Assembly (NCBI RefSeq): GCF_003255815.1
Contig: NC_037681.1
Span: 64,038,503-64,102,502 of the forward strand
DNA: 64,000 bases
Source of the DNA: Theropithecus gelada
Taxonomy: Eukaryota; Chordata; Mammalia; Primates; Cercopithecidae
Reading direction: 5' to 3'
Both the position numbers and the translations under genes were made by a program. Each line of letters begins with the position of its first letter. Position 1 is the stretch's first letter. The notes beneath the pieces are model-generated. The model was not told the DNA's origin. It was given only the letters and a program-made list of their open reading frames with translations, and ran no database searches. Below, in pieces: positions 23,170 to 33,737 of the stretch.

Positions 23170-23615
23170 AAAAACCTCAGAAGTCAGCCATATCAGAGCG
23201 CATGATTTTATCCAAACAGGTCAGGTGACATGTATAGCGCATTAGGTGCAGCGCTGGTGGCCATACTTTAAGGAGCCGTAACAAACAATGTAGCTGATTT
23301 CTGAAGGACCTAGAGAGCACCTCCTTCAGAGAACAGCTCAGTTAACCAAAGGTGTTTGGCCTGGAGAAAAGTCAACAGGGCAAGAGCCTTAAAACAGCTA
23401 CTAGACTGTTTTGGAGAAAAAGGGAGTAGATTTATTTGTCTACTATAGACTTATTGTCTTGCTATTAGTAAAAGTTAGTACAAGCTACAGGGAGACAGAT
23501 TCCAGATCAATACAAAGGAAAAGCTCTATGTTCCCACTAAGGACTGGGCTACCTTTTAAACAAAGAATTTCCCAACACCAGGAATATTCGAAGAGAAGAT
23601 GACAGAATATTTTGT
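23170..23615 (+). mobile_element. CR1/L3-like ancient LINE fragment, intron 1
   Basis: The sense strand keeps the outline of the C-terminal end of a CR1-clade ORF2. 'gtttggcctggagaaaagtc' recalls the conserved LEKRRLR-like region. 'ctacagggagacagattcc' recalls the stretch before the final RT residues. 'gactgggctaccttttaaac' recalls the conserved Trp-Gly-Leu-Pro-type block. It is heavily mutated. Confidence 0.55.
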
Positions 23616-24610
23616 CTTGGACTCCTGAAATAGCCCCCTAACTGGTCTCCTAACTTCTGCACTTAACTCCAAAGAGCCCATTCTGTTTACAGTCATCAGA
23701 GCAATCTCTTTAAAAAAAAAAAAAAGCTCTCATCAAATTGAATTACTTACTCTCTTCCTTAAAACTTTCCAAGGGTTTCTAAATACACTTAGAATAAAAT
23801 TCAAACTTGAGGCTGGGCATGGGGGCTCGTGCCTGTAATCCCAGCACTTTGGGAGGCCGAGGCGGGTGGATCTCCTGAAGTCAGGAGTTCAAGACCAGCC
23901 TGGCCAACATGGTGAAACCCCGTCTGCACCAAAAAAAAAATACAAAAATTAGCCGGGTGTGGTGGCAGGCGCCTATAACCCCAGCTACTCCGGAGGCTGA
24001 GGCAGGAGAATCGCTTGAACCCCGGAGGCAAAAGTTGCAGTGAGCCGAGATAGTGCCACTGCACTCCAGCCTGGTGACAAGAGCGAAACTCCGTCTCAAA
24101 AAATAAATAAATAAATAAATAATAAAAAGTTGAGATTTTGCCCTTCCAGGCCCTAAATAATCTGGCCCTGCCTTCCTCCACTCTTCATCTCAAACCAATC
24201 TCCTATTCACCATCTCAAGAGCTTTGCACTTCCTCATGCTCTTATTCCCACCTAAGAGGCTTTACACTTCCCAGTATCTCTGCCCCTTAATGTTCTTGCA
24301 AGACTGACTCCTTCTCACCATTCATGTTTCTGCTGCAATATTACCTTCTAAAAGCCTTCCATGACCACTCTATCTAATATCTCACCAATCCAACACACGT
24401 AGACACCATTTCCGTTAATTTTCTTCATAGCACTTACTAGTACCAGAAATTACCCTAACGTGTACATTTGTGTATTGTCTGTCTCCCCTAGTAACAAACT
24501 GAATGAAGGCAGCAACTTTAATCTGTTTTGTTCATGTTTCAGGCCTCAATTCCTAAACCAGTGCCTGGCACATAGGTGTTTAACAAACACTTGACGAAGA
24601 AACAAATTAA
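23616..24610 (+). mobile_element. L2 fragment split by an Alu, intron 1
   Basis: 'gccccctaactggtctccta' and 'cttccttaaaactttccaag' lie left of Alu 23811-24127. 'aggccctaaataatctggcc' and 'ccagtgcctggcacataggt' lie to its right. The order is that of the L2 3' end. Confidence 0.7.
23811..24127 (+). repeat. Alu (AluS-like) inside L2, intron 1
   Basis: Begins 'ggctgggcatgggggctcgt' and ends in a (AAAT)n tail. Confidence 0.93.
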
Positions 24611-25252
24611 CAAACATTTGTCAGAGATGTTCTAGAAGAGATATATGTCTTTAAGGGCAGGAAGGTGGACTACCTGGTTTCTAAAATCCATTCTACACCT
24701 AAGTGACATTCTACATCTTAAGAACCTATGGTCTGTTTGGGAAGTAAGAAATCAATACAGTAATGGCAGGTGAGCAACCACTTAACCAAAAATGGACGCA
24801 GCTAGGAAAGTGTCGACAACAGAGTAATTTGTAAAGGGACAGTCAGATCTAGCGGAATTGAGGTACGCTTCCTAAGAAAGTAACCACTGTACAAAGCCAG
24901 AAGAGATTGGGGAACGTAACTAGGGAGACTATTCTCTGGTGAAAGGTAAGCAAGTTTGCAGGAGGATTTGCTCTTGCAATTCTGAGGGCTCTACAAAAGC
25001 AGACTCGGTAATTATGCCTGCTCAAACGTGCGTCTTGAAGAACCGGGGTCCCCCAGGGGGTAAATCCCCTGTCTACCGCAAGGCCAGAAGGTGCCCAGTA
25101 AATTACACTCCTCCTAAGTCCCACTTACTGCTTCCCTTTAGAACGCTGCTTCACTCTACACCTTCCTGGCTGACTCCCACAAACATTCTCTGGGCGATTT
25201 CTGAACCACGTGAAGTTGAGGAATGACAGTGGGAGAAAGGGGTTAAAGTGCT

Positions 25253-25266
25253 GTCTCCATGGAGAC
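25253..25266. promoter_or_regulatory. RFX X-box-like palindrome
   Basis: GTCTCCATGGAGAC is a perfect 14-bp palindrome shaped like an RFX X-box (half sites GTYNCC / RGNRAC with a 2-bp centre). It lies at the left edge of the CpG island. Confidence 0.4.
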
Positions 25267-25473
25267 CTTAGCGACCGGAAATCAGTTTCACAGCCGCCGA
25301 ATCCTAGCGATACCAAAAATTGGGAATTAGTGTGGCTCGCCAGACTGCCCTAGCAAAACCAGCCGAGCCGAGCGCAAAGTCACGCGCTACCGCGGGTCTG
25401 GCAGGCAAGACACCTGGGAGCCAAACCTCGTGCCCGTCGGCGTCTGAGAAGAGTCGGAGGCGCCTGGTCAAGT

Positions 25474-25482
25474 CCCGGAAGC
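25474..25482 (+). promoter_or_regulatory. ETS site (CCCGGAAGC)
   Basis: A GABP/ELK-type CCGGAAG core close to the inferred transcription start. A second ETS-like core, ACCGGAAAT, lies at 25274-25282. Confidence 0.5.
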
Positions 25483-25582
25483 AGGTCTTCTTCTACGGCG
25501 TCTCCGAGACTCGCAACGCGGACCGCGGTCGACTACCGGGTTAGGGCGAAGAGAGGGAGGGAGGGGTAACCTGGGGGAGTCA

Positions 25583-25590
25583 TCGCGAGA
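25583..25590 (-). promoter_or_regulatory. TCTCGCGA element (BANP/Kaiso-type)
   Basis: The minus strand reads ATTCTCGCGATG, eight bases of the palindrome TCTCGCGAGA found near start sites of many CpG-island housekeeping genes and bound by BANP. It lies tens of bases upstream of the inferred start. Confidence 0.6.
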
Positions 25591-25610
25591 ATTGATCAAA
25601 CGCAGCTCCT

Positions 25611-25615
25611 CCAAT
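25611..25615 (-). promoter_or_regulatory. CCAAT box (reverse relative to THADA)
   Basis: The plus strand reads CTCCAATCAGG, an NF-Y consensus. From the THADA strand it is an inverted CCAAT (CCTGATTGGAG). It sits between the CRE and the TCTCGCGA motif at usual NF-Y distance from the inferred start. Confidence 0.6.
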
Positions 25616-25634
25616 CAGGAGTTCGACGATGTCG

Positions 25635-25642
25635 TGACGTCA
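25635..25642. promoter_or_regulatory. Full palindromic CRE (TGACGTCA)
   Basis: A perfect TGACGTCA, the full-length CREB/ATF site, lies within a CpG-rich context about 45-50 bp upstream of the TCTCGCGA element in the direction of THADA. Confidence 0.7.
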
Positions 25643-25645
25643 CCG

Positions 25646-25655
25646 GGGTGGGCGG
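25646..25655 (+). promoter_or_regulatory. GC box (GGGTGGGCGG)
   Basis: An SP/KLF-type GC box immediately to the right of the CRE. Confidence 0.5.
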
Positions 25656-25799
25656 TAGCTATCGGGTTTGGTTAACTGCCGCTTTACCGTCAGCGCCGCG
25701 CGTTCCTCGTGGTGTTGGGGCTGACCGGCCGTCTTGCGCACACGTGATTCTCTTCACATGCTTGGACGCCTGGGAAGCGCTTTTGTCCTAGTCCAGACC

Positions 25800-26289
25800 T
25801 TCCACCTTTCTCCCACTCTGTTGGCCCAGTGCAGAGTCTAGGAGAAATCTACGTGGAGTTTAGACCCTGCGAGATGGAGCAGGGGGTTGGGCGGTGACTG
25901 AACGGAAGCCATGAGAAGAATTCGGACTAAAATGACAAGTGCTGTACCACCGTGTGCCAAAGCGCATTTATTCATCAATGGATAGCGAGCCCTACTGTCA
26001 GAGCGTCTCCAGGCGCTAGCCTTGGAAGTTATCCCCTACTGAGGATACATATATTACGCAGCACATACAAATTGTCAGATGGTTCAGTACTTGAAAAATA
26101 CAACTTGATGTCACTGGGAGTTGCGAAAGGGGCCAAGATCAGGAAATAGACCTGATACTATCATCAGGAGGATTAATTTGGAAAATAGAAACATGTCAGT
26201 TCCCTAAACGTTAATGACAAATTTTTAATAATTATTTTCCGAATTTTTTATTATTATCTTGCCTTGGTTTTCTTTGTAGCTTTACCACG
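25800..26289. other. Unclassified sequence right of the CpG island
   Basis: CpG density falls to background. An ORF of 65 codons at 25952-26149 has no recognisable motif. I see no clear repeat and no gene. Confidence 0.4.
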
Positions 26290-27110
26290 TATGTATGTAT
26301 CACTATCTTGTTTTGTTCAATTTTGAACTTTTTGGAATTGTGTATGTATTCTGCAGCAATTTGCTTCTTTCAGCATTGGTTTTCGTATTCACCTACATAA
26401 AAGCAGGCGGCTGTGGTGCTCTTCGCCCAGGCTGGAGTGCAGTGGTGCTATCTCGGCTCACTGCAACCTCCGCCTCCCAGGTTCAAGCGATTGTCCTGCT
26501 TCAGCCTCCTGAGTAGCTGGGATTACAGGCGCACGCCACCACGCTTGGCTAATTTTTGTATTTTTTTTTAGTAGAGACAGGGTTTCACCATGTTGCTCAT
26601 GCTGCTCTTGAACTCCTGACCTCGTGATCCGCCCGCCTCAGCCTCCCAAAGTGCTGGGGTTACAGACATTAGCCACGGCGCCCGGCCCGTAATTTTGCAT
26701 TGTTTAATATACTTCATTATGTATCCATCCTGCTGCCTCTTAACGTGGATTATTTGCAGTTTTTGCTCTAACATTGCTGCTGTGAACTATGTTGTGCATG
26801 TCAACTGGTGAGTGTGAGCAGACAGTAAATATGTTGTACATATCAGCTGGTGAGTGTGTGCAGACGGTTCTCTACCATAATTTTTTGTCATATTTTTGAC
26901 CTGGACTGATAGTAAGAAATACATTGTAGACTTTGAAACTGTGGACATACAAGTATTCACACATAACTGAAGTAAACATTTCTTGAAATGCTACTTTACA
27001 GGAGCTGTGAGATTTTATTTCCTTTTTTTTTTTGTAAATTATGGTAAAATACACAACAAAATTTATCATTTTAACTATTTTTAAGTTTTATGCTTTTTAA
27101 AATATGTATA
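26290..27110 (-). mobile_element. L1 fragments (antisense), split by an Alu
   Basis: 'ggattatttgcagtttttgc' and 'taacattgctgctgtgaact' are reverse-complement L1 ORF2-end phrases. 'ggtaaaatacacaacaaaat' near 27043 recalls a reversed L1M 3' UTR. The latter may be a separate copy. Confidence 0.5.
26418..26697 (-). repeat. Alu without T-tract
   Basis: Starts directly at 'ctcttcgcccaggctggagt' with no poly-T and ends 'cacggcgcccggccc'. Confidence 0.9.
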
Positions 27111-27259
27111 TTGTTTCAGACCTACTAATTATATAACTCAGTGGGTCCGAACCCTTTTTTTGTTCTGACCAAACCATTTTAAAGGGGCAGACACTGCAAC
27201 TCTTCACCCTACACAGTGAGAGGTGGGCTAGGAGGCAAACATAATAAACATATGTTGAA

Positions 27260-27700
27260 AGGTGAAATTACTGTTAAAACTTAAGACAAATTAACAGGGT
27301 TTAACTGAGCAAGGGGAAAAATGATTCTCAAATCGGGCAGCCTCCAGAATCATAGCAGATTCAGAGAGACTCCAGGGATGCCTCGTGATCAGAGCACGTT
27401 TATAGACAAAGAAAGGAAAGTAATGTACAAAAAACAAGTGAGGTACGGAAGCAGCTGGATGTGTTACATACAGCTTGGCGTTTGCCTTACCTGAGCACAG
27501 TTTGAACAGTCAGCATTGTATGAATAGTTGAAGTATGGCTGCTGGGATTGGCTGAGACTCAGCTATTGTTACAGAAGTACACTCCTAAATTAGGCTTTCA
27601 GCCTTGTCTACCTACTAAGTTAAGTTATGGTTCATCCATAAGGACTCAAATATGGAAGTACAGAGGCTTTCTCAGGCCATATTTAGTTCAATTTAACACT
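27260..27700 (-). mobile_element. Solo LTR-like element (copy 1 of an inverted pair)
   Basis: Its plus-strand text ('gacaaattaacagggtttaa', 'ggattggctgagactcagct') matches the reverse complement of 34975-35350 over most of its length. This looks like a retroviral-type solo LTR. I cannot name the family, and no internal viral genes are present. The strand is given relative to copy 2. Confidence 0.6.
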
Positions 27701-28660
27701 GCCATGGAAAAAATAGGGGAATGGAAAGTGAGAGTATAGGGGAGATACGTTGCAACATTAAATGGGATAGTCAGAGTAGGCCTAATTGAGTCAAGATTTG
27801 CAAGAGACATAGACACTTGGGGAATGGGAAACCTTCCATACAGAGGGAACAGCCAGTACAAAGTTTCCAGGGCAGGACTTGCCTGTTCGGAGAATAGCAA
27901 GGAGGTAAGAGTGGCCGGAGCCAAGCAAGGTTAGTAAGGAGTGGGACAAGGGGCTTTGGATTATGTAAGGCTTTCATGTTATTTTATGGATTCTTTCACT
28001 CATCAGTGAAATGAGGAGTGATTTTGAGCAAAAGAATAATAAGATTTAATGTACATTTCAAAATAATCACTGGAGCTACTTTGTTAAGAAGAGACTGTAG
28101 GTCGGACGTGGTGGCTCACGCCTGTAATCCCAGCACTTTGGGAGGCTGAGGAGGGCGGATCACCTGAGCTCGGAAGTTCAAGACCACCCCGGGCAACATG
28201 GTGAGACCTTGTCTCTACAAAAATACGAAAAAATTAGCTGGGCTTGGTGGTGTGTGCCTGTAGTCCCAGCTACTCGGGAGGCTGAGGCACGAGAATTGCT
28301 TGAGCCCCGGGGGCAGAGGTTGCAGTGAGCTGAGATTGTGCCACTGCACTCCAGCTTGAGCTACAGAGTGAGACTCCGTCTCAAAACAGAAAACAATAAG
28401 AGACTGTAGAGCCTGCAGGAAGCCCAGTGAGGCTGTTGTGGTAAACTAGGCAGGCAGGATGCTGGTGGCACTGGCCAGGGTGGTAGCAGTGGAGAATGGG
28501 AAGTGGACAGATATTGGATGTAATCTGAAAGTAGAGCTAACAGGATTTTTTCTGAAGGATAGAATATGGGTATGAAGAAATGAAGAATCAAAGATGAGTC
28601 CAAAGTTTCTGGCCTGAGCACCTGGAAGGATGAAGTTGCCAAAGTTTACTTGGAGCAGAT
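27701..28660 (-). mobile_element. L2 fragment (antisense) split by an Alu
   Basis: 'gctggtggcactggccaggg' and 'ctggaaggatgaagttgcca' are reverse L2 phrases, seen on both sides of Alu 28101-28397. Confidence 0.6.
28101..28397 (+). repeat. Alu inside L2
   Basis: Flanked by perfect copies of aagagactgtag (28089-28100 and 28398-28409). Confidence 0.93.
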
Positions 28661-28789
28661 TTGAATGGGTTTAAAAGAGACTGGGAAGAGAGGAATCGGC
28701 AAGATCAAGCAAAGGCAACTCCTTCTAGTGCTTCTAATACACAAGGGGCAGATAAATGGAAGGTAACACCTGGAGGAAGTATACTGCAA

Positions 28790-29572
28790 AAGCAATCTAC
28801 AAACCCAATGCAATCAGGAAAATGCAAATCAAAACCACGATGCAATACCACCTTACTCCTGCAAGAACAGCCATAATCAAAAAAATCGAAGAACAGTAGA
28901 TGTTGGCATGAATGTGGTGATCAGGGAACACTTCTACACTGCTGGTGGGAATATGAACTAGTACAGCCACTATGGAAAACAGTGTAGAGATTACTTAAAA
29001 AACTGAAAATAGAACTACCATTTGATCCAGCAATCCCACTACTGGGTATCTACCCAGAGGAAAAGTTATTATACAAAAACGACACTTGCACACGCATGTT
29101 TATAGCAGCACAATTCACAGTTGCAAAATCTTGGAACCAATCCAAATGCCCATCAATCAACAAGTGAGTAAATAAACTGTGGTATATATACAATGGAATA
29201 CTGCTTGGCCATAAAAAGGAATGAGTTAACAGCATTTGCAGTGACCTGGATGAGTTTGGAGACTATTATTCTAAGTGAAGTAACTCAGGAATTGAAAATC
29301 AAACATCATATGTTCTCACTGATAATTGGGAGCTAAGCTATGAGGACAGAAAGGCATAGGAATCATACAATAGACTTTGGGGACTTGCGGGGAAGAGTGG
29401 GAGGGGAGCGAGGGATAAAAGATGACAAATAGGGTGCAGTGTATGCTGCTCGGGTGATGGGTGCACCAAAATCTCACATCGCACAGACCACCACTAAAGA
29501 ACTTACTCATGCAACCAAATACCACCTGTACCCCAATAACTTATGGGAAAAAATAATAAAGTAAATCAATCA
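28790..29572 (+). mobile_element. Primate L1 3' end (L1PA/L1PB-like), 5'-truncated
   Basis: Runs from 'gcaatctacaaacccaatgc' in the end of ORF2 through 'ggccataaaaaggaatgagt' to 'aaataccacctgtaccccaa' and an A-rich end. ORF2 is interrupted by stops and the copy is inactive. Confidence 0.85.
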
Positions 29573-29582
29573 ATAAATAAAA

Positions 29583-29637
29583 TTCCCCCCCCCACCACAC
29601 ACACACACACAAAACCACCACCAACAACAACAAAAAA
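29583..29637. repeat. C-run plus (CA)n simple repeat
   Basis: A run of C's, then about eight CA units, then CAA/ACC-rich simple sequence. Confidence 0.9.
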
Positions 29638-29958
29638 ACCCTACGTTCTCATAGAAAATCATCTGTTGCTTTCCAGACAGACAAACCCCAATTATTTCCA
29701 GGTAACAAAGGTTTGGTTTTAAAGGTTGAAATAGCGACATCTTTGAAGAAGATATCCTCTTTTTTGCTAGACATCTGGTGGCATTACCAACTTGAGACCA
29801 CTTTAAATTCTCTGCTTGAAGTTTTTCAGGACACAATAGCATTAATTTGAACTACAAACTTTCATAAAGTAACTATGTATTTTATTTATGACAATGTGTT
29901 CCAAGGAAATTTTTAAAGGATCCTTAGTATATAAAAGTGTAAATGAAAACACTTGACA

Positions 29959-30273
29959 AGGCCTGGTGCGGCGGCTCATGCCTGATAATCCCAACACTTT
30001 GGGAGGCCAAGGCAGGTGGATCATTTGAGGTCAGGAGTTTGAGGCCAGTCTGGCCAATATGGTAAAACCCTGTCTCTACTGAAAATACAAAAATTAGCTG
30101 GGCGTGGTGGCGGGCACCTGCCATCCCAACTATTCAGGAGGCTGAGGCAAGAGAATCGCTTGAACCCCAGGAGGTGGAGGTTGCAGTGAGCCAGATCACA
30201 CCACTACACTCCAGCCTGGGTGACAAAGGGAGATTTCATCTCAAAAAAAAGAAAAGAAAAAAGAAAAAGGAAA
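29959..30273 (+). repeat. Alu with GAAAA-rich tail
   Basis: Flanked by near copies of 'aaaacacttgaca'. The tail is (GAAAA)n. Confidence 0.92.
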
Positions 30274-30432
30274 AGAAAATACTTGACATACTAACAGTGG
30301 ACTAGATAAAATCATAAAAAGTAATCCTTGTGTCAACATTTTCTTCAATGTAGTTTAGCATTGCAAATATGTACCTGTAAAAATAATATTTTCCACTCAA
30401 TTAGAAAAGGGAACTAAAAATAATTATTTAGA

Positions 30433-30589
30433 GCTGGGCACAGTGACTTCTGACTGTAATCCCAGCTACTTGGGAGGCTGAGGCAAGAGGATTGTTTGAG
30501 CCCAGGAGTTCAAGGCTGCAGCATGCTATGATCACAGCTAGCCACTGCACTCGAGTCTGGGCAACAGAGAGAGACCCTGTCTGTACAAA
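30433..30589 (+). repeat. Free right Alu monomer (FRAM-like)
   Basis: Goes directly from a 'gctgggcacagtgacttctg' head to 'cccagctacttgggaggctg', then 'ctatgatcacagct' and 'agagagagaccctgtct'. This is a 7SL-like monomer with no left arm, older than dimeric Alu. Confidence 0.7.
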
Positions 30590-30961
30590 AAAATTATTAT
30601 TATTTAATGACATGATTTTATATGTAATTATTAAGATTCTTTTACATTTGAATGGACATTTGAATAAATAAAATTTGACCTTTTAAGGCCACAAAGAAAA
30701 GGCTTTAATTGCCTACATAATTACTACCTGTTCATTAAGGTCTGCAGCAGCCAAAACCTCAGAAGCAGTGTGACTGACCAGTCAAAAGTAAGGTTCTCTC
30801 GCAAGTATTATTTTCCATACGGAAAAACGTGGTAGTGTCTCACAGTTTCATAGTCATTTTTATATCTCCCAAAATTATCACGTATGGTACTCTGCAAACA
30901 ATGCATGGTGCCATGTACAATTCAGCAAGCCCCCATTAAAAAGCCTTATTGAATTGTTTGG

Positions 30962-31257
30962 TTTTTTTTTTTTTTAGACGGAGTTTCGTTCTTGTTGCCC
31001 AGGCCGGAGTGCAGTGGTACGATCTCAGCTGACTGCAACCTCTGCCTCCCGGGTTCAAGCGATTCTCCTGCCTCAGTCTCCTGAGTAGCTGGGATTACAG
31101 GCATGTGCCACTACTCTCGGCTAATTTTGTATTTTTAGTAGAGACGGGGTTTCTTCATGTTGTTCAGGTTGGTCTTGAACTCCCAACCTTAGGGGATACA
31201 CCCACCTCAGCCTCCAAAAATGCTGGGATTACAGGCGTGAGCCACCGTGCCCAACCT
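30962..31257 (-). repeat. Alu (AluS-like)
   Basis: T-tract then 'agacggagtttcgttcttgt', ending 'gccaccgtgcccaacct'. Confidence 0.93.
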
Positions 31258-31435
31258 GAATAGTTTTATATCTAAAATGAAGCCCAAAAGTATATACTAG
31301 ACCTATGAATATGAATATTTTGTATTTAATATGTTTGGCCCCAAGTCAGTGAAAGAAAGCAAAGTACTGTACTATTACTTATATATCTACTTATCTGTCT
31401 TAAAACAATAAACATGTATTATCTCTTAGTTTATT

Positions 31436-31627
31436 CTACTAAAAATACAAAAAACTAGCCGGGCGTGGTGGCGGGCGCCTGTAGTCCCAGCTACTCGGAG
31501 GCTGAGGCAGGAGAATGGCGTGAACCTGAGAGGCGGAGCTTGCAGTGAGCCGAGATCGTGCCACTGCACTCCAGCCTGGGTGACACAGCGCGAGACTCTG
31601 TCTCAAAAAAAAAAAAAAAAAAAAAAG
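31436..31627 (+). repeat. AluY-like, 5'-truncated
   Basis: Begins at 'ctactaaaaatacaaaaaac'. The right arm is close to AluY consensus ('gcgggcgcctgtagtcccag') and ends in a long A-tail. Confidence 0.9.
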
Positions 31628-31639
31628 AAATTCAATTTG

Positions 31640-32056
31640 GCTGAATGTGTCTGACTAGGAGTCTCTCATGAGGTTTCAGTGAAGATGTTGGCTGGGGCTA
31701 TGGTCACGTGATAGCTTGGCTGAGGCTGGAGAATCAGCTCCCAAGATGATTGACTGACTTCTTGGTGCTGGTTGCTGACACAAGCCTCCAGCTCCTCTCT
31801 ACATGGACCTTTTCCCAGCTGCTTGGGCCATCTTACAACATGGCTGCTGACCTTCCCAAAAATAAGCAAGAGAGTACAAGGTGGAAGATTCAGTGACTTT
31901 AATGGCCGAGCCACAAAGCAACACAGCATCATTTTGACAGTATCCTAACGGTTACAAAGGTCAGCTCTATTCAGTGAGGGAGGCTCTACACAAAAGTGTG
32001 CATACCAGGAAGCCAGTATCACTGGAGGGCCATTTTAGAGGCTGCCAACCATAGTG
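31640..32056. mobile_element. Unclassified old interspersed repeat
   Basis: 'ggctgaggctggagaatcag', 'catcttacaacatggctgct' and 'gccagtatcactggagggcc' belong to a common degenerate mammalian repeat whose name I cannot give with confidence. Confidence 0.45.
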
Positions 32057-32097
32057 TATTAGGCCATTCTTGCATTGCTATAAAGAAATACCTGAGG

Positions 32098-32413
32098 CCG
32101 GGCACGGTGGCTCACGCCTGTAATCCCAGCACTTTGGGAGGCCGAGGCAGGTGGATCACCTGAGGTCAGGAGTTCGAGACCAGCCTGGACAAGATGGTGA
32201 AACCCCATCTCTACTACAAATACAAAAATTAGCTGAGCGTGGTGGCATGTGCCTGTAGTCCCAGCTACTCAGGAGGCTGAGGCAGGAGAATCACTTGAAC
32301 CCAGGAGACAGAGGTTACAGTGAGCCAAAATTGCACCATTGGGCTCCAGACTGGGCGACAAGAGCAAGACTCTATCTAAAAAACAAAAAACAAAAAACAA
32401 AAAACAAAAAACA
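32098..32413 (+). repeat. Alu, first of a tandem pair in the MaLR LTR
   Basis: Starts 'ggccgggcacggtggctcac' just after aagaaatacctgag. It ends in a (CAAAAAA)n tail that meets the next Alu. Confidence 0.93.
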
Positions 32414-32726
32414 GAGCCGGCTGTGGTGGCTCACGCCTGTAATCCCAACACTTTGGGAGGCTGAGGCGGGCAGATCACGAGGTCAGGAGATCAAGACCAT
32501 CCTGGCTAACATGGTGAAACCCTGTCTCTACTAAAAATACAAAAAATTAACCGGGTGTGGTGGCGGGTGCCTGTAGTCCCAGCTACTTGGGAGGCTGAGG
32601 CAGGAGAATGACGTGAACCTAGGAGGTGGAGCTTGCAGTGAGCCGAGATTGCGCCACTGCACTCCAACCTGGGTGACAGAGCGAGACTCTGTCTCAAAAC
32701 AAACAAACAAACAAACAAACAAACAA
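32414..32726 (+). repeat. AluY-like, second of the tandem pair
   Basis: Starts 'gccggctgtggtggctcacg' and ends in (AAAC)n. The distal copy of aagaaatacctgag follows at 32727. Confidence 0.93.
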
Positions 32727-33420
32727 AAGAAATACCTGAGGCTGGACAATTTAGAAAAAAAAAAAAAGGCTGGGCAATTTAGAAAAAAAAAAGTTTAATT
32801 GGCTCATAGTTCTGTAGGCTGTCCAGAAAGCATTGCACAGCATCTGCTTGTAGGGAGACCTCAGCAAGCTTACAATCATGACAGAAGGCAGAGGAAACAA
32901 CCACATCACATGGTGAAAGCAGGAGCAAGAGGGAGAGTGGAGTGGGGAGGTAGGTGCCCCACACTTTTGCAAAACCAGATCTTATGAGAATTGACTCACT
33001 TATCACCAAAGGGATGGGCTAAGCCATTCATGAGGGATATGCCCCCATGATCCAAACACCTCCTACCAGGCCCCACCTCCAACATAGGGGATTACATTTC
33101 AACATAAGACTTGGTAGTGACACTGATCCAAACCATTTCACATAGTAACGATAACACCTTTGCAGATTTCCTTTGCTGCCTAAAATGCACTAAGGGATCA
33201 TAACTAAGGAATGACTTATTTATTATTTAATTAAATATAATTTCCATAGAGTATCTTAAGGAAATGGTAATTTTCATGTTTCCTTACAAAGTTATTTACC
33301 TTTAATGACATACATTTTCATGTAAGTCAGCACAGAATTTAAACATAAAACTAGGTTAATTTTAAGAAACATTTTAGATGTTCTTCAAACTTTCTCTTCC
33401 TAAACAATCCCTTCCTGAGG

Positions 33421-33737
33421 GGCTGGGCGCTGTGGCTCACGCTTGTAATCCCAACACTTTGGGAGGCCAAGGAGGGCAGATTACTTGAGGTCAGGAGGTA
33501 GAGACCAGCCTGGCCAACATGGTGAAACCCCATTTGTACTAAAAATACAAAAATTAGCCTGGCGTGGTGGCAGGAGCCTGTAACCCCAGCTACTTAGGAG
33601 GCTGAGGCAGGGGAATTGTTTGAACCTAGGAGGCAGAGGTTGCAGTGAGCTGAGATCATGCCACCACACTCCAGCCTGGATGACAGAGCTAGACTCCATC
33701 TCAAAAAAACAAACAAAACAAAAAACAAAAACACAAC
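33421..33737 (+). repeat. Alu (AluS-like)
   Basis: Begins 'ggctgggcgctgtggctcac' and ends in an A/C-rich tail. Confidence 0.93.

Larger units (their letters stand above)
1..25550 (-). other. THADA: THADA gene, 5' portion (exons 1-14; 3' part outside window)
   Basis: The exons on the minus strand spell the N-terminal 729 residues of THADA, recognised from segments such as LTDGVSQIHYVKQ, TLAMLDWQNGSMG and HWEHPLDALRHQTKIMF. THADA (about 1,950 residues in human) is a cytosolic all-helical solenoid protein of the Trm732 family. Trm732 partners the Trm7/FTSJ1 methyltransferase for 2'-O-methylation of position 32 in the tRNA anticodon loop. In human the locus at 2p21 is broken in thyroid adenomas and carries variants associated with type 2 diabetes and polycystic ovary syndrome. 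All thirteen coding exons join in frame with no stop, so the gene looks intact here. The right limit is approximate because the transcription start was inferred from promoter motifs. The introns are full of Alu, L1, L2 and DNA-transposon relics. Confidence 0.95.
25270..25790. promoter_or_regulatory. THADA: CpG-island promoter of THADA with non-coding exon 1
   Basis: CpG dinucleotides are dense from about 25,270 to 25,790, while flanking DNA is CpG-poor. The region lies 3 kb upstream of the exon that carries the ATG, where the first non-coding exon is expected. No TATA box sits at a convincing place. Motifs line up for minus-strand transcription: CRE at 25642, reverse CCAAT at 25615, TCTCGCGA at 25590, so initiation is most likely around 25,500-25,560. 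Several possible exon-1 donors exist on the minus strand, including CAG-GTGTCT near 25,410 and CA-GTAAGT near 25,127. I cannot choose among them. Divergent transcription toward the right is plausible but not shown by sequence. Confidence 0.8.
32058..33145 (-). mobile_element. MaLR LTR (MST/THE1-like), antisense, split by two Alus
   Basis: 'ttaggccattcttgcattgc' precedes the Alus. 'tttaattggctcatagttct', 'cccatgatccaaacacctcc' and 'ccaggccccacctccaacat' follow. The LTR is otherwise continuous after removing 32098-32726. Confidence 0.8.

Noticed and set aside
25320..25544. Plus-strand open frame of 74 codons across the CpG island
   Set aside because: It starts at TTG, not ATG, has the Arg/Ser/Ala bias of any GC-rich promoter read in frame, and overlaps the inferred THADA exon 1 on the other strand.
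28790..29572. Possible active L1
   Set aside because: Only the last ~780 bp is present and the ORF2 end has stops and frameshifts.
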